In this document: one piece after another, positions 40,015-49,069 of the stretch
Layout: each line of letters opens with the position of its first letter
Position numbering within the stretch: position 1 is the first letter of the stretch
Assembly: GCA_910573745.1 (NCBI GenBank)
Contig: CAJSYI010000003.1
Location: 1 to 64,000, forward strand
Direction: 5' to 3'
Length of the DNA: 64,000 nt
From: Muribaculaceae bacterium
GTDB taxonomy: Bacteria > Bacteroidota > Bacteroidia > Bacteroidales > Muribaculaceae
Position numbers and translations under genes: made by a program
The notes under the pieces: generated by a model
Told to the model about the DNA's origin: nothing
The model's input: only the letters and a program-made list of their open reading frames with translations
Databases searched by the model: none

Positions 40015-41825
40015 AATCAGATATGTTCAAACAAGACTACGACATAACGCATCTCACCACTTTCGGCATCCCCGCAAAAGCACGCCTGTTTGCCGAATAC
40101 GGCTCCGTCAAGGAACTGACAAAAATCTCGCGTAAACCCGAATTTCTCGAAAACGAAGTGCTTCACATAGGAGGAGGAAGCAATCTTCTGTTTGTGAACG
40201 ACTTCGACGGGCTTGTCCTGCACAGCGGAATCAAGGGCATCGAGCGTTACGACAAAGATTCCGAAACAGCATTCGTAATAGCAGGGGCAGGCGAGAAATG
40301 GACAGAGCTGGTGGATTGGTGCATCGCCCAAGGACTTGCCGGACTCGAAAACCTTGCCGGGATTCCAGGTGAGGTAGGTGCATCGGCCGTACAGAATGTC
40401 GGCGCATACGGCGTTGAAGCCAAAGACGTGATACACGCAGTGGAATGCTTCGATACAGAAGCACGCAAAACAATCCGACTAACTGCCGAACAGTGCCGTT
40501 TCGGCTACCGCGACAGCATTTTCAAGCACGAGGCCAAAGGACGCTACTTCGTGCTTCGCGTCAGCTTCCGGCTTCGTCCTTCCACAGAAGCCGAGGTTCT
40601 CGGCTATGGTCCGCTAAAGGATTTTGAACAACGCCTCGGACATCATCCTTCCATTGCGGAAGTGAAACGTGAAGTAGAATCCATCCGCGCCTCAAAGCTT
40701 CCCGACCCGAAGTGCATCGGAAGCGCGGGAAGCTTCTTCAAGAATCCGGTTGTTTCCAAAGCCTTCTATGAAGGAGAAGTGCTAAGACGAGATTCCGACG
40801 TGCCATGTTTTGAACTTCCTGACGGAAACGTCAAAATCTCTGCGGCGTGGCTAATAGACCATGCCGGTCTAAAAGGCAAAAGGACAGGCGGAGCCGAGGT
40901 TTATCCTTCTCAACCGCTTGTGATAGCCAACATAAACGAAGCCACCGCCTCAGACGTATGCAGACTTTCAAAGACAGTAGTCAATGAAGTGAACCGACGA
41001 TTCGGAATCCGTCTTAGGCCAGAAGTCAATTTCATCGACAGCTCAGTCCAAATAACTGTTCTCGGAAGCGGGACATCGAAAGGAATTCCGGAAATCGGCT
41101 GCAGTTGCGAAGTGTGTTCGTCAAAAGATTTAAAGGACAAGCGGTTCCGGTCGTCTGTATATGTACGCACCCACGGCCTTGACATCCTAATAGACTCATC
41201 TCCTGATATGCGCATTCAAGCACTCACAAACGACATTGACAACGTGGATGCCGTGCTCATAACACACAATCACACCGACCATGTCGGCGGCATCGACGAC
41301 CTCCGGCCATTCTGCCATTCCGGTGCCATCCCGGTCTACCTGAAGAAGGATGTAGCTGATTCGTTGCGCGTGAGGTATGATTATTGTTTCAAGGAACACG
41401 CATATCCCGGGGTCCCAAGCCTTGAACTGAAAGAAACAGGTCTTGAACCTTTCCACATAGAAGGACTGAAAATCATCCCGATCGGCGTCAGACACGGCAA
41501 GTTGCCAATCCTTGGATACAGAATAGGCAAATTCGCCTATATAACAGATGCCAAGACAATTGACGAAAGTGAGAAAGAGAAACTAAACGGAGTGGAAGTG
41601 CTTATTGTAAACGCGCTGCGCGACCGCGACCATTTCGCACATTTCACCATAGGAGAGGCTATTAAACTGATAGAGGAAATCAAGCCGAAACGCGCATATC
41701 TCACGCATATATGCCATGAAGCCGGCACACACAAGGAGCTTTCCGAAAGGATGGAAAAAGAATCAGACCGCCTCGGCATCGAAATACGCCCTGCCTTCGA
41801 CGGCCAGCATATAGACATAAAGTAA
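40011..41825 (+). CDS. murB: MurB fused to a PhnP-like metallo-beta-lactamase-fold domain
   Basis: This 604-residue chain joins two enzymes. Residues 1-342 are UDP-N-acetylenolpyruvoylglucosamine reductase, the NADPH- and FAD-dependent step making UDP-MurNAc. It shows TTFGIPAKA, GGGSNLLF, AGIPGEVGASAVQNVGAYG and GSAGSFFKNPVVS and ends with the usual RPEVNFI. Residues 346-604 are a metallo-beta-lactamase-fold hydrolase with LGSGTSKGIPEIGCSCEVC, the metal motif HNHTDH (419-424), a later Asp (YITDAK) and the final His (YLTHICHE). Such MBL proteins are normally separate. The linker is only about four residues (codons near 41037-41048). pyrF follows 50 bases later. Confidence 0.9.
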   Translation: MKSDMFKQDYDITHLTTFGIPAKARLFAEYGSVKELTKISRKPEFLENEVLHIGGGSNLLFVNDFDGLVLHSGIKGIERYDKDSETAFVIAGAGEKWTELVDWCIAQGLAGLENLAGIPGEVGASAVQNVGAYGVEAKDVIHAVECFDTEARKTIRLTAEQCRFGYRDSIFKHEAKGRYFVLRVSFRLRPSTEAEVLGYGPLKDFEQRLGHHPSIAEVKREVESIRASKLPDPKCIGSAGSFFKNPVVSKAFYEGEVLRRDSDVPCFELPDGNVKISAAWLIDHAGLKGKRTGGAEVYPSQPLVIANINEATASDVCRLSKTVVNEVNRRFGIRLRPEVNFIDSSVQITVLGSGTSKGIPEIGCSCEVCSSKDLKDKRFRSSVYVRTHGLDILIDSSPDMRIQALTNDIDNVDAVLITHNHTDHVGGIDDLRPFCHSGAIPVYLKKDVADSLRVRYDYCFKEHAYPGVPSLELKETGLEPFHIEGLKIIPIGVRHGKLPILGYRIGKFAYITDAKTIDESEKEKLNGVEVLIVNALRDRDHFAHFTIGEAIKLIEEIKPKRAYLTHICHEAGTHKELSERMEKESDRLGIEIRPAFDGQHIDIK

Positions 41826-41875
41826 AGTTGTGGCACGAGGCACCGTAGTCGTACCACCATAACAAACACAAAGAT

Positions 41876-42700
41876 ATGACCAGACAAGAACTCATAACCC
41901 AAATCCGCCAGAAAGAATCATTCCTTTGCGTAGGTCTTGACCCTGACATCAAGAAAATACCTGAGCATCTCTTGCGCGAAGAGTATCCGCTATTCGCATT
42001 CTGCAAGGCAATAGTAGATGCAACGGCTCCATACGCAGTGGCCTATAAACCAAACCTCGCTTTCTTTGAAGCCGAAGGCACAGCAGGGACTGAAGCTTTC
42101 GAGAAAACCGTAGAATACATCCGAACCAACTATCCTGAGACATTCATCATCGCAGACGCAAAACGCGGCGACATAGGAAATACGTCGGCTCTGTACGCTC
42201 GTTCGTTCTTCTCCCATTACGGGGTGGATGCGGTTACGGTCGCACCATATATGGGTGCTGACAGCGTGAAGCCTTTCCTTGGCGAACCGGGAAAATGGGT
42301 AGTGCTTCTTGCCCTGACCTCAAATCCGGGTTCTATGGATTTCCAGATGCAGGAACTCTCCAACGGCAAACGCCTTTTCGAGCAAGTGCTCGAGACTTCA
42401 AGGGAATGGGCAGGAACCGACGAGATGATGTACGTGGTTGGTGCCACCAGAGGCGAACTCATCGGCGATGTCCGCAAGATTGTCCCTGACAGTTTCCTTC
42501 TCGTGCCCGGCGTGGGTGCCCAGGGAGGAAGCCTTGAGGAAGTATGCCGTTACGGCATGAACAAAGACTGCGGCCTTCTCGTCAACTCATCCCGCGGCAT
42601 CATCTACGCATCAAAAGGGGAGGACTTCGCCGAAGCAGCATCACGCGAAGCCCATAAACTCCGCGACGCAATGGCCGCCCATCTCGCCGCAAATCTGTAA
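41876..42700 (+). CDS. pyrF: orotidine 5'-phosphate decarboxylase
   Basis: PyrF makes UMP from OMP, the last step of de novo pyrimidine synthesis. The 274-residue protein is of the longer type 2 class, with [12 protein letters not shown] at the N-terminus and the catalytic Lys/Asp cluster in [13 protein letters not shown], then APYMGADSV and [10 protein letters not shown]. It is likely read with the purL-murB genes and ends at a very strong hairpin. Confidence 0.95.
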   Translation: MTRQELITQIRQKESFLCVGLDPDIKKIPEHLLREEYPLFAFCKAIVDATAPYAVAYKPNLAFFEAEGTAGTEAFEKTVEYIRTNYPETFIIADAKRGDIGNTSALYARSFFSHYGVDAVTVAPYMGADSVKPFLGEPGKWVVLLALTSNPGSMDFQMQELSNGKRLFEQVLETSREWAGTDEMMYVVGATRGELIGDVRKIVPDSFLLVPGVGAQGGSLEEVCRYGMNKDCGLLVNSSRGIIYASKGEDFAEAASREAHKLRDAMAAHLAANL

Positions 42701-42708
42701 TCTCCACA

Positions 42709-42756
42709 ATAACGACTGCGGGGGCCAACCGATCGGTTGGCCCCCGCAGTCGTTAT
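42709..42756. terminator. 22-base perfect hairpin between pyrF and glnS
   Basis: Positions 42709-42730 pair perfectly with 42735-42756 around a 4-base loop GATC. There is no T run on either side, but the stem is exceptionally stable and sits between convergent genes. Confidence 0.8.
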
Positions 42757-42775
42757 CAATTGCCTTTATGACTGT

Positions 42776-44485
42776 TTATTTGCCTTCTTTCTTCATCTCT
42801 TTGGCCCAAGAGTCTTTCAGGCCAATGGTTTTATTGAAGACAAGTTTCTTTTCAGAAGAATCCGTGTCTACGGTATAATAACCCAGACGCTGGAACTGGT
42901 AATGATCTCCGGCCATGGCGCGCTCTGCAAGCCATGGCTCAACCATGACATTTTCGCGCACTATGAGCGAGTCGGGATTGAGGAGGTCGCGGAAATCGCC
43001 TTCTTCTGCCGACGGATTCTCTACCGCAAAGAGCCGGTCATAATCCCTGACCTCAACCTTCACTGCGGAAGGAACCGACACCCAATGAAGTGTGCCTTTC
43101 ACCTTCCTGTCCGCACCCGGAAGTCCGCTACGCGTCTCAGGGTCGTAAGTAGCCAAAATCTCCAAGATGTTGCCATCTTCATCCTTCTTCACACCGGTAC
43201 ATTTCACTATATATGCACCTTTGAGACGCACTTCCTTGTCTGGCGACATACGGAAAAACTTTTTGGGAGGATTCTCCATAAAATCTTCACGCTCTATCCA
43301 AAGTTCACGCGTGAACGGCATCTGATGCTTGCCCTCCACAGGATTTTCCGGATTGTTGTCCATCTCCATCATCTCAGTCTGCCCTTCGGGATAATTGGTA
43401 AGGACGAGCTTGACAGGATTCTGCACCGCACTAACGCGAGTGGCCGTCTTGTTGAGATCCTCGCGCACAGAATGCTCAAGCAGCTCTATATGGTTGAGCG
43501 CTTCATACTTGGTGTAGCCGATACGATTTATGAAATCCTTGATTGCAGAAGGAGTGTAGCCGCGACGTCTGAGCCCGCATATAGTCGGCATACGGGGGTC
43601 GTCCCAACCTCTCACCAAACCTTCCTTGACGAGCTGAAGCAGTTTGCGCTTGCTCATGACAGTGTAGGTAAGGTTCAAGCGATTGAATTCAATCTGACGA
43701 GGGCAATATGATTCATCTGCCAATTCCTTGACGAAATACTCATAAAGCGGACGGTGAGGCACGAATTCCAATGTGCATATAGAATGGGTAACGCCCTCGA
43801 AATAATCGCTCTGCCCGTGCGCGAAATCATACATCGGATAGACTTTCCACTTGTTGCCTGTACGCCAATGCGGAGTCTTGATGATGCGATACATGATCGG
43901 ATCCCGGAAGTGCATATTCGGATTGGCCATATCTATCTTGGCCCTGAGCACCATCGAACCCTCCTCGAACTCACCGTTGTTCATACGCTCAAACAGTTCA
44001 AGGTTTTCCTCTACAGGACGATTGCGGTAAGGGCTGTCCTTACCGGGTTCGGTAGGCGTACCCTTCTGCGCGGCAATCTCTTCGCTCGACTGCTCATCCA
44101 CATAAGCCTTTCCTTCACTGATCATCCGTTTGGCAAGGTCGAAAAGCTGAGGGAAATAATCAGAAGCATAATAAAGACGGTCTTCCCAATCATATCCGAG
44201 CCAATGGATGTCCCGCTTTATTGCCTCCACATATTCAGTGTCCTCCTTCTGAGGGTTAGTGTCGTCAAAACGCAGATTGCATGTGCCTCCGAACTTTTCA
44301 GCCGCACCGAAGTCCATAATGAAAGCCTTGGCATGGCCTATGTGCAGGTATCCGTTGGGTTCAGGCGGAAAGCGTGTATTGAGCCTGCCTCCGTTTTTGC
44401 CAGCCTCCAAATCGGACTTTATCTCCTGCTCTATGAAGTTGAGGCCGTTCTCATTGACGACGGCCTCGTCTTTAATTTCAGTCAT
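42776..44485 (-). CDS. glnS: glutaminyl-tRNA synthetase
   Basis: GlnS charges tRNA-Gln with glutamine. The 569-residue class I synthetase has the HIGH-type motif PPEPNGYLHIGHAK, DDTNPQKEDTEY, the KMSKS-type motif VMSKRKL and an anticodon-binding beta-barrel half. Direct charging by GlnS, not the Gat amidotransferase route, is usual for Bacteroidales. It follows carB by 58 bases on the same strand and may be read through from carAB. Confidence 0.97.
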   Translation of the reverse strand: MTEIKDEAVVNENGLNFIEQEIKSDLEAGKNGGRLNTRFPPEPNGYLHIGHAKAFIMDFGAAEKFGGTCNLRFDDTNPQKEDTEYVEAIKRDIHWLGYDWEDRLYYASDYFPQLFDLAKRMISEGKAYVDEQSSEEIAAQKGTPTEPGKDSPYRNRPVEENLELFERMNNGEFEEGSMVLRAKIDMANPNMHFRDPIMYRIIKTPHWRTGNKWKVYPMYDFAHGQSDYFEGVTHSICTLEFVPHRPLYEYFVKELADESYCPRQIEFNRLNLTYTVMSKRKLLQLVKEGLVRGWDDPRMPTICGLRRRGYTPSAIKDFINRIGYTKYEALNHIELLEHSVREDLNKTATRVSAVQNPVKLVLTNYPEGQTEMMEMDNNPENPVEGKHQMPFTRELWIEREDFMENPPKKFFRMSPDKEVRLKGAYIVKCTGVKKDEDGNILEILATYDPETRSGLPGADRKVKGTLHWVSVPSAVKVEVRDYDRLFAVENPSAEEGDFRDLLNPDSLIVRENVMVEPWLAERAMAGDHYQFQRLGYYTVDTDSSEKKLVFNKTIGLKDSWAKEMKKEGK

Positions 44486-44543
44486 AATCTTTTCGTTTAA
44501 CTATGTGCTTCCTGCTTGATTATTGGCCTGAAAAGCCCATAAA

Positions 44544-47500
44544 TCAATATTCATCCCACGATTTGATTCCGATTTCATCAATAGACAGATTGCAGAAGGC
44601 ATTGATGAAAGCCGAAGCCAACCGGGCATTGGTGATAAGAGGAATATTAAGGTCAACTGCCGCGCGACGGACTTTGTATCCGTTGCTTATCTCCTTGTCA
44701 GACAGATTTTTCGGAATATTGACAACCATATCAATCTTGTGCGAACGAATCATATCGAGAAGCTGCGGCTGACCCTCTTCCGTCGGCCAATAGACACGAA
44801 TTGCCGGGATTCCGTTTTCATTAAGGAAACGATGAGTCCCTTCAGTGGCACAAATCGTGTAACCCTTACGGTGCAGCTTACGCGCAGGCTCAAGCAACGC
44901 AACCTTCTGGCGCGCTCCGCCGGAACTGATGAGCACCGAACTCTTCGGAATCGTGTAGCCTACGGAAAGCATCGCCTTCAAGACCGCCTCATCCGTGTCA
45001 TCACCGATACATCCAACTTCTCCTGTCGAACTCATATCTACGCCAAGCACAGGGTCTGCACCCTGAAGACGAGAGAAAGAGAACTGTGAGGCCTTGATGC
45101 CCACATAGTCCAGATCGAAAGCCGATTTTCCCGGCTTGTCCACCTTAAGACCAAGCATGACTCGTGTAGCCGCATCTATGAAGTTCTGCTTCGACACCTT
45201 GCTGACGAATGGGAACGAACGGGACGCACGAAGGTTGCACTCAATCACTTTTATGTCATTGTCCTTGGCGAGGAACTGGATGTTGAACGGGCCGGAAATA
45301 TGCAATGCCTGTGCTATCTTGCCGGAAATCTTCTTTATGCGGCGCATAGTCTCCACATAAAGCTTCTGAGGAGGGAACTGGATTGTGGCATCGCCCGAAT
45401 GCACACCCGCGAACTCTATATGTTCCGAAATCGCATAAAGCTTGATTTCACCGTTCTGGGCCACGGCATCCATCTCTATCTCTTTGGCCTGCTGAATGAA
45501 TTCCGACACGACTACAGGATGGCGTTTCGACACGTTAGCCGCAAGCCGCAAGAAACGTGTAAGCTCCTCTTCATTGGAACATACGTTCATCGCCGCTCCG
45601 GAAAGAACGTATGACGGACGCACGAGAACGGGGAAGCCTACTTCAGCCACGAACTCGTTGATTGCTTCAAGCGACGTAAGCTCGCGCCAACGCGGCTGAT
45701 CCACTCCGATTGAATCGCAGAGCGACGAGAACTTGTTGCGATCCTCTGCACGGTCGATGTCATAAGCCTGTGTCCCGAGAATCTTCTGGCCCGCACCGTC
45801 AAGACGCATGGCAAGATTGTTAGGAATCTGACCACCGGTAGAAAGTATAACGCCGTGAGGATTCTCAAGCTCCAATATGTCCATGACACGCTCGTATGTC
45901 AGTTCGTCGAAATACAGGCGGTCGCACATATCGTAGTCAGTAGATACTGTCTCCGGATTGTAATTGATCATCACAGGACGTAGACCTTCTTTGGCTACAG
46001 TGAGAAGCGCGTTCACACCACACCAGTCAAACTCCACCGAGCTTCCTATTCTATACGCGCCCGAACCGAGCACCACCACGGATTTACCGTCGTTTTCATA
46101 AGTGATGTCGTTCTCGCTGCCGTTGTATGTCAGATAGAGATAGTTGGTCTGTGCAGGATACTCTGCGGCAAGCGTATCAATCTGCTTGACCACAGGAACT
46201 ATGCCAAGTTCCTTACGACGAATCCTTACGCTGTCAGACAACTCTTCACTCCGCTCATTCATGGCATTGCCGAAAAGAGCCCGGCCTATCTGGAAATCGC
46301 TGAATCCCTGACGTTTCGCCTTTTTGAACAAATCCAAAGGCAGAGCTTCCACCTTGTCATAGCCTTCAAGCTCCTTGCCGGTCTCTACTATATGGCGGAG
46401 CTTTTCAAGAAACCAACGGTCAATCTTGGTCAAATCATGAATCTGCTCAACAGTGAATCCGTGGCGCAGAGCCGTTGCGATTGCAAAGACACGCATGTCG
46501 GTCGGCTCTTTCAGTGCCAGCTCTATGTTGTCGCGGCTCACCTCCTTGTTCTCTACAAATCCGTGCATACCGCGTCCCGTCATACGCAGGCCTTTCTGTA
46601 TCGCCTCCTCAAAAGTGCGGCCAATAGCCATCACCTCACCGACGGACTTCATAGACGAACCGATTTCACGGCGGACGCCATGGAATTTGCCCATGTCCCA
46701 ACGTGGAATCTTACATACTATATAGTCCAATGCAGGCTCAAAGAAAGCCGATGTGGACTTGGTAACAGAATTCTTTAGCTCGTGCAGTCCGTAGCCCAAG
46801 CCCAATTTAGCCGCAACGAAGGCAAGAGGATATCCAGTAGCCTTCGAGGCAAGCGCAGAGCTGCGCGACAAGCGGGCATTGACCTCAATGACACGGTATT
46901 CCATCGACTTCGGATCGAAGGCATACTGCACATTGCATTCACCAACGATGCCGATATGACGTATTATCTTTATGGCAAGTTTACGGAGATAATGATAGTC
47001 TTCATTGGAAAGAGTCTGTGAAGGAGCAACCACTATGCTCTCGCCGGTATGTATTCCGAGAGGGTCAAAGTTCTCCATATTGCAGACCGTTATGCAGTTG
47101 TCATAACGGTCTCGTACCACTTCGTATTCAACCTCTTTCCAGCCTTTAAGGGATTTCTCCACAAGCACCTGAGGCGAGAAGGAGAGGGCTTTCTCCACAA
47201 GATGCACAAGTTCATCCTTGGTGTCGCAGAATCCGCTTCCAAGCCCGCCGAGGGCATAAGCGGCACGGACTATTACGGGGTAACCCAAACGGTCGGCTGC
47301 GGCAACAGCACCTTCCACATCGCATACAGCCTCGCTTTTGATGGTCCTGACATCAATCTCGTCAAGTTTCTCCACGAAAAGCTCCCTGTCTTCCGTGTCC
47401 ATAATTGCCTGTACGGGCGTACCGAGCACTTCCACTCCGAATTCCTCAAGAATGCCCTCTTCGTAAAGCTTCACTCCGCAGTTAAGAGCCGTCTGGCCTC

Positions 47501-47786
47501 CGAAAGAAAGCAGAATTCCATCCGGACGCTCCTTTTCAATTACTTTTTTGACAAAATACGGAGTTACCGGAAGAAAATATATCTTGTCGGCAAACCCCTC
47601 GGAGGTCTGCACAGTCGCGATGTTCGGATTGATGAGCACCGTCTCGATGCTTTCCTCCTTGAGGGCTTTAAGTGCCTGCGAACCGCTATAATCGAATTCA
47701 CCGGCCTCGCCGATTTTAAGCGCACCCGAACCGAGCAGCAACACTTTCTTTATGGGCTTCATCGGCCCTGATTTTATGTCGTTCAT
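44544..47786 (-). CDS. carB: carbamoyl-phosphate synthase large subunit
   Basis: CarB makes carbamoyl phosphate from bicarbonate, ammonia and two ATP for arginine and pyrimidine synthesis. The 1080-residue protein shows the two homologous ATP-grasp halves: LGSGALKIGEAGEFDYSGSQ and its twin LGSGAYRIGSSVEFDWCGVN, with RPSYVLSG and VIECNLRASRSFPFVSK. The C-terminal allosteric domain is present (YWPTEEGQPQLLDMI). The length is normal. It follows carA by 25 bases. Confidence 0.97.
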   Translation of the reverse strand: MNDIKSGPMKPIKKVLLLGSGALKIGEAGEFDYSGSQALKALKEESIETVLINPNIATVQTSEGFADKIYFLPVTPYFVKKVIEKERPDGILLSFGGQTALNCGVKLYEEGILEEFGVEVLGTPVQAIMDTEDRELFVEKLDEIDVRTIKSEAVCDVEGAVAAADRLGYPVIVRAAYALGGLGSGFCDTKDELVHLVEKALSFSPQVLVEKSLKGWKEVEYEVVRDRYDNCITVCNMENFDPLGIHTGESIVVAPSQTLSNEDYHYLRKLAIKIIRHIGIVGECNVQYAFDPKSMEYRVIEVNARLSRSSALASKATGYPLAFVAAKLGLGYGLHELKNSVTKSTSAFFEPALDYIVCKIPRWDMGKFHGVRREIGSSMKSVGEVMAIGRTFEEAIQKGLRMTGRGMHGFVENKEVSRDNIELALKEPTDMRVFAIATALRHGFTVEQIHDLTKIDRWFLEKLRHIVETGKELEGYDKVEALPLDLFKKAKRQGFSDFQIGRALFGNAMNERSEELSDSVRIRRKELGIVPVVKQIDTLAAEYPAQTNYLYLTYNGSENDITYENDGKSVVVLGSGAYRIGSSVEFDWCGVNALLTVAKEGLRPVMINYNPETVSTDYDMCDRLYFDELTYERVMDILELENPHGVILSTGGQIPNNLAMRLDGAGQKILGTQAYDIDRAEDRNKFSSLCDSIGVDQPRWRELTSLEAINEFVAEVGFPVLVRPSYVLSGAAMNVCSNEEELTRFLRLAANVSKRHPVVVSEFIQQAKEIEMDAVAQNGEIKLYAISEHIEFAGVHSGDATIQFPPQKLYVETMRRIKKISGKIAQALHISGPFNIQFLAKDNDIKVIECNLRASRSFPFVSKVSKQNFIDAATRVMLGLKVDKPGKSAFDLDYVGIKASQFSFSRLQGADPVLGVDMSSTGEVGCIGDDTDEAVLKAMLSVGYTIPKSSVLISSGGARQKVALLEPARKLHRKGYTICATEGTHRFLNENGIPAIRVYWPTEEGQPQLLDMIRSHKIDMVVNIPKNLSDKEISNGYKVRRAAVDLNIPLITNARLASAFINAFCNLSIDEIGIKSWDEY

Positions 47787-47811
47787 TTGAGTCTTGTCTT
47801 GTGGAAGTGGA

Positions 47812-48897
47812 TTATAACATTGCTATGAACTTGTCGAATATGAACTCAGTGTCCTTCGGGCCGCTGCTTGCTTCAGGATGGAACTGGGCCGAGAAGAAAG
47901 GCTTGCTCTTGTGGCGAAGTCCCTCATTGGAGCCATCGTTCAGATTTATGAACAGGGGTTCCCAGTCGGCAGGCACAGAGTCGTTGTCAACTGCAAATCC
48001 ATGGTTCTGCGATGTTACGAAGCACTGGTCCGAACACGCCATGATTACAGGCTGGTTATGCCCACGATGACCATATTTAAGCTTGAAAACCTTCGCTCCG
48101 GCCGCACGTCCCATAAGCTGATTTCCCATACAGATGCCGCAGATTGGCTTGTCTTTCTTCATTGCCTCACGAAGATGCCCGACAGTCGCCTCCGCAAACT
48201 CCGGAGAGCCGGGGCCGTTGCTTATGAAAAGGCCGTCATAGTCGAGCGTGTTGAAATCAAAATCCCACGGGACAAGCGTAACCTTAACTCCGCGCCGTGT
48301 CAGGCAACGGATGATATTGTATTTTGTGCCGCAGTCCACAAGCACCACATGTTTGTCTCCGTCGCCGAAAGTGCGCACTTCCTTAGTGGACACTTTCGCA
48401 ATGAGGTTTTCAGTATTGGGGTCCTTGAAATCAATCTCGTCATCATTGCCGAACACAATCTTGCCAAGCATGCTTCCCTTTTCCCGAAGCAGTTTTGTGA
48501 GTCGGCGTGTGTCTATTCCGTACAGGCCGACACGCTTCTCCTCTTTGAGCCATTCGCTCAAAGGGCGTTCCGACTGCCAGTGAGACGGCTCATCGCTGTA
48601 TTCCTGACATATTATCGCTTCACAATGGATACGGTCTGATTCGAAATATTCGCTCACGCCGTCGGCCCCCTTTATTCCGGCAGAAGGAACGCCGTAATTG
48701 CCGAGAATCGGATATGTGGTTACTAAAATCTGACCCTCATAGCTGGGGTCAGTAAGACTTTCCGGATAGCCGGTCATAGCAGTGTTGAACACCACTTCTC
48801 CGGCGCATGGATGCTCGTATCCGAACGACACTCCCTCAAACCGGGAGCCGTCCTCGAGCACTAATGTGGCCTTTGTCTGTTCGGTCATTTTGCTCAT
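47812..48897 (-). CDS. carA: carbamoyl-phosphate synthase small (glutaminase) subunit
   Basis: CarA hydrolyses glutamine and channels ammonia to CarB. The 361-residue protein has the N-terminal CPSase domain (FNTAMTGYPESLTDPSY) and the class I glutaminase triad: Cys in GICMGNQLMG and His/Glu in QFHPEASSGP. The ATG at 48897 lies 14 bases after the -7 box. An in-frame ATG at 48888 is possible. Confidence 0.96.
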   Translation of the reverse strand: MSKMTEQTKATLVLEDGSRFEGVSFGYEHPCAGEVVFNTAMTGYPESLTDPSYEGQILVTTYPILGNYGVPSAGIKGADGVSEYFESDRIHCEAIICQEYSDEPSHWQSERPLSEWLKEEKRVGLYGIDTRRLTKLLREKGSMLGKIVFGNDDEIDFKDPNTENLIAKVSTKEVRTFGDGDKHVVLVDCGTKYNIIRCLTRRGVKVTLVPWDFDFNTLDYDGLFISNGPGSPEFAEATVGHLREAMKKDKPICGICMGNQLMGRAAGAKVFKLKYGHRGHNQPVIMACSDQCFVTSQNHGFAVDNDSVPADWEPLFINLNDGSNEGLRHKSKPFFSAQFHPEASSGPKDTEFIFDKFIAML

Positions 48898-48911
48898 CGA
48901 TGTTGGTCATG

Positions 48912-48943
48912 CAAAGTTAGCAGTTTTCCCGCGATTGTGCAAA
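48912..48943 (-). promoter_or_regulatory. promoter of carAB
   Basis: On the minus strand, TTTG (48940-48943), 20 bases, then TAACTTTG (48912-48919) match the consensus exactly. Confidence 0.8.
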
Positions 48944-48979
48944 TTCAGCCTTTACTTTCATTCATATTTCCCGATTATG

Positions 48980-49010
48980 CTTGATGTTCCGGCTTTTTTC
49001 ATTAATTTTG
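48980..49010 (+). promoter_or_regulatory. promoter of the LysM gene
   Basis: CTTG (48980-48983), 19 bases, then TAATTTTG (49003-49010) fit the consensus with one mismatch, 59 bases before the ATG. Confidence 0.65.
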
Positions 49011-49069
49011 CGCCTATCTTTCAAAGCTGACGGGAACGGCTTCCGGAACAGGCTTTGTAACATAATGTT

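Noticed and set aside
42737-43711. A 324-codon frame on the plus strand opposite glnS
   Set aside because: It is the mirror of a conserved synthetase gene and starts inside the terminator region. No recognisable motif is present.
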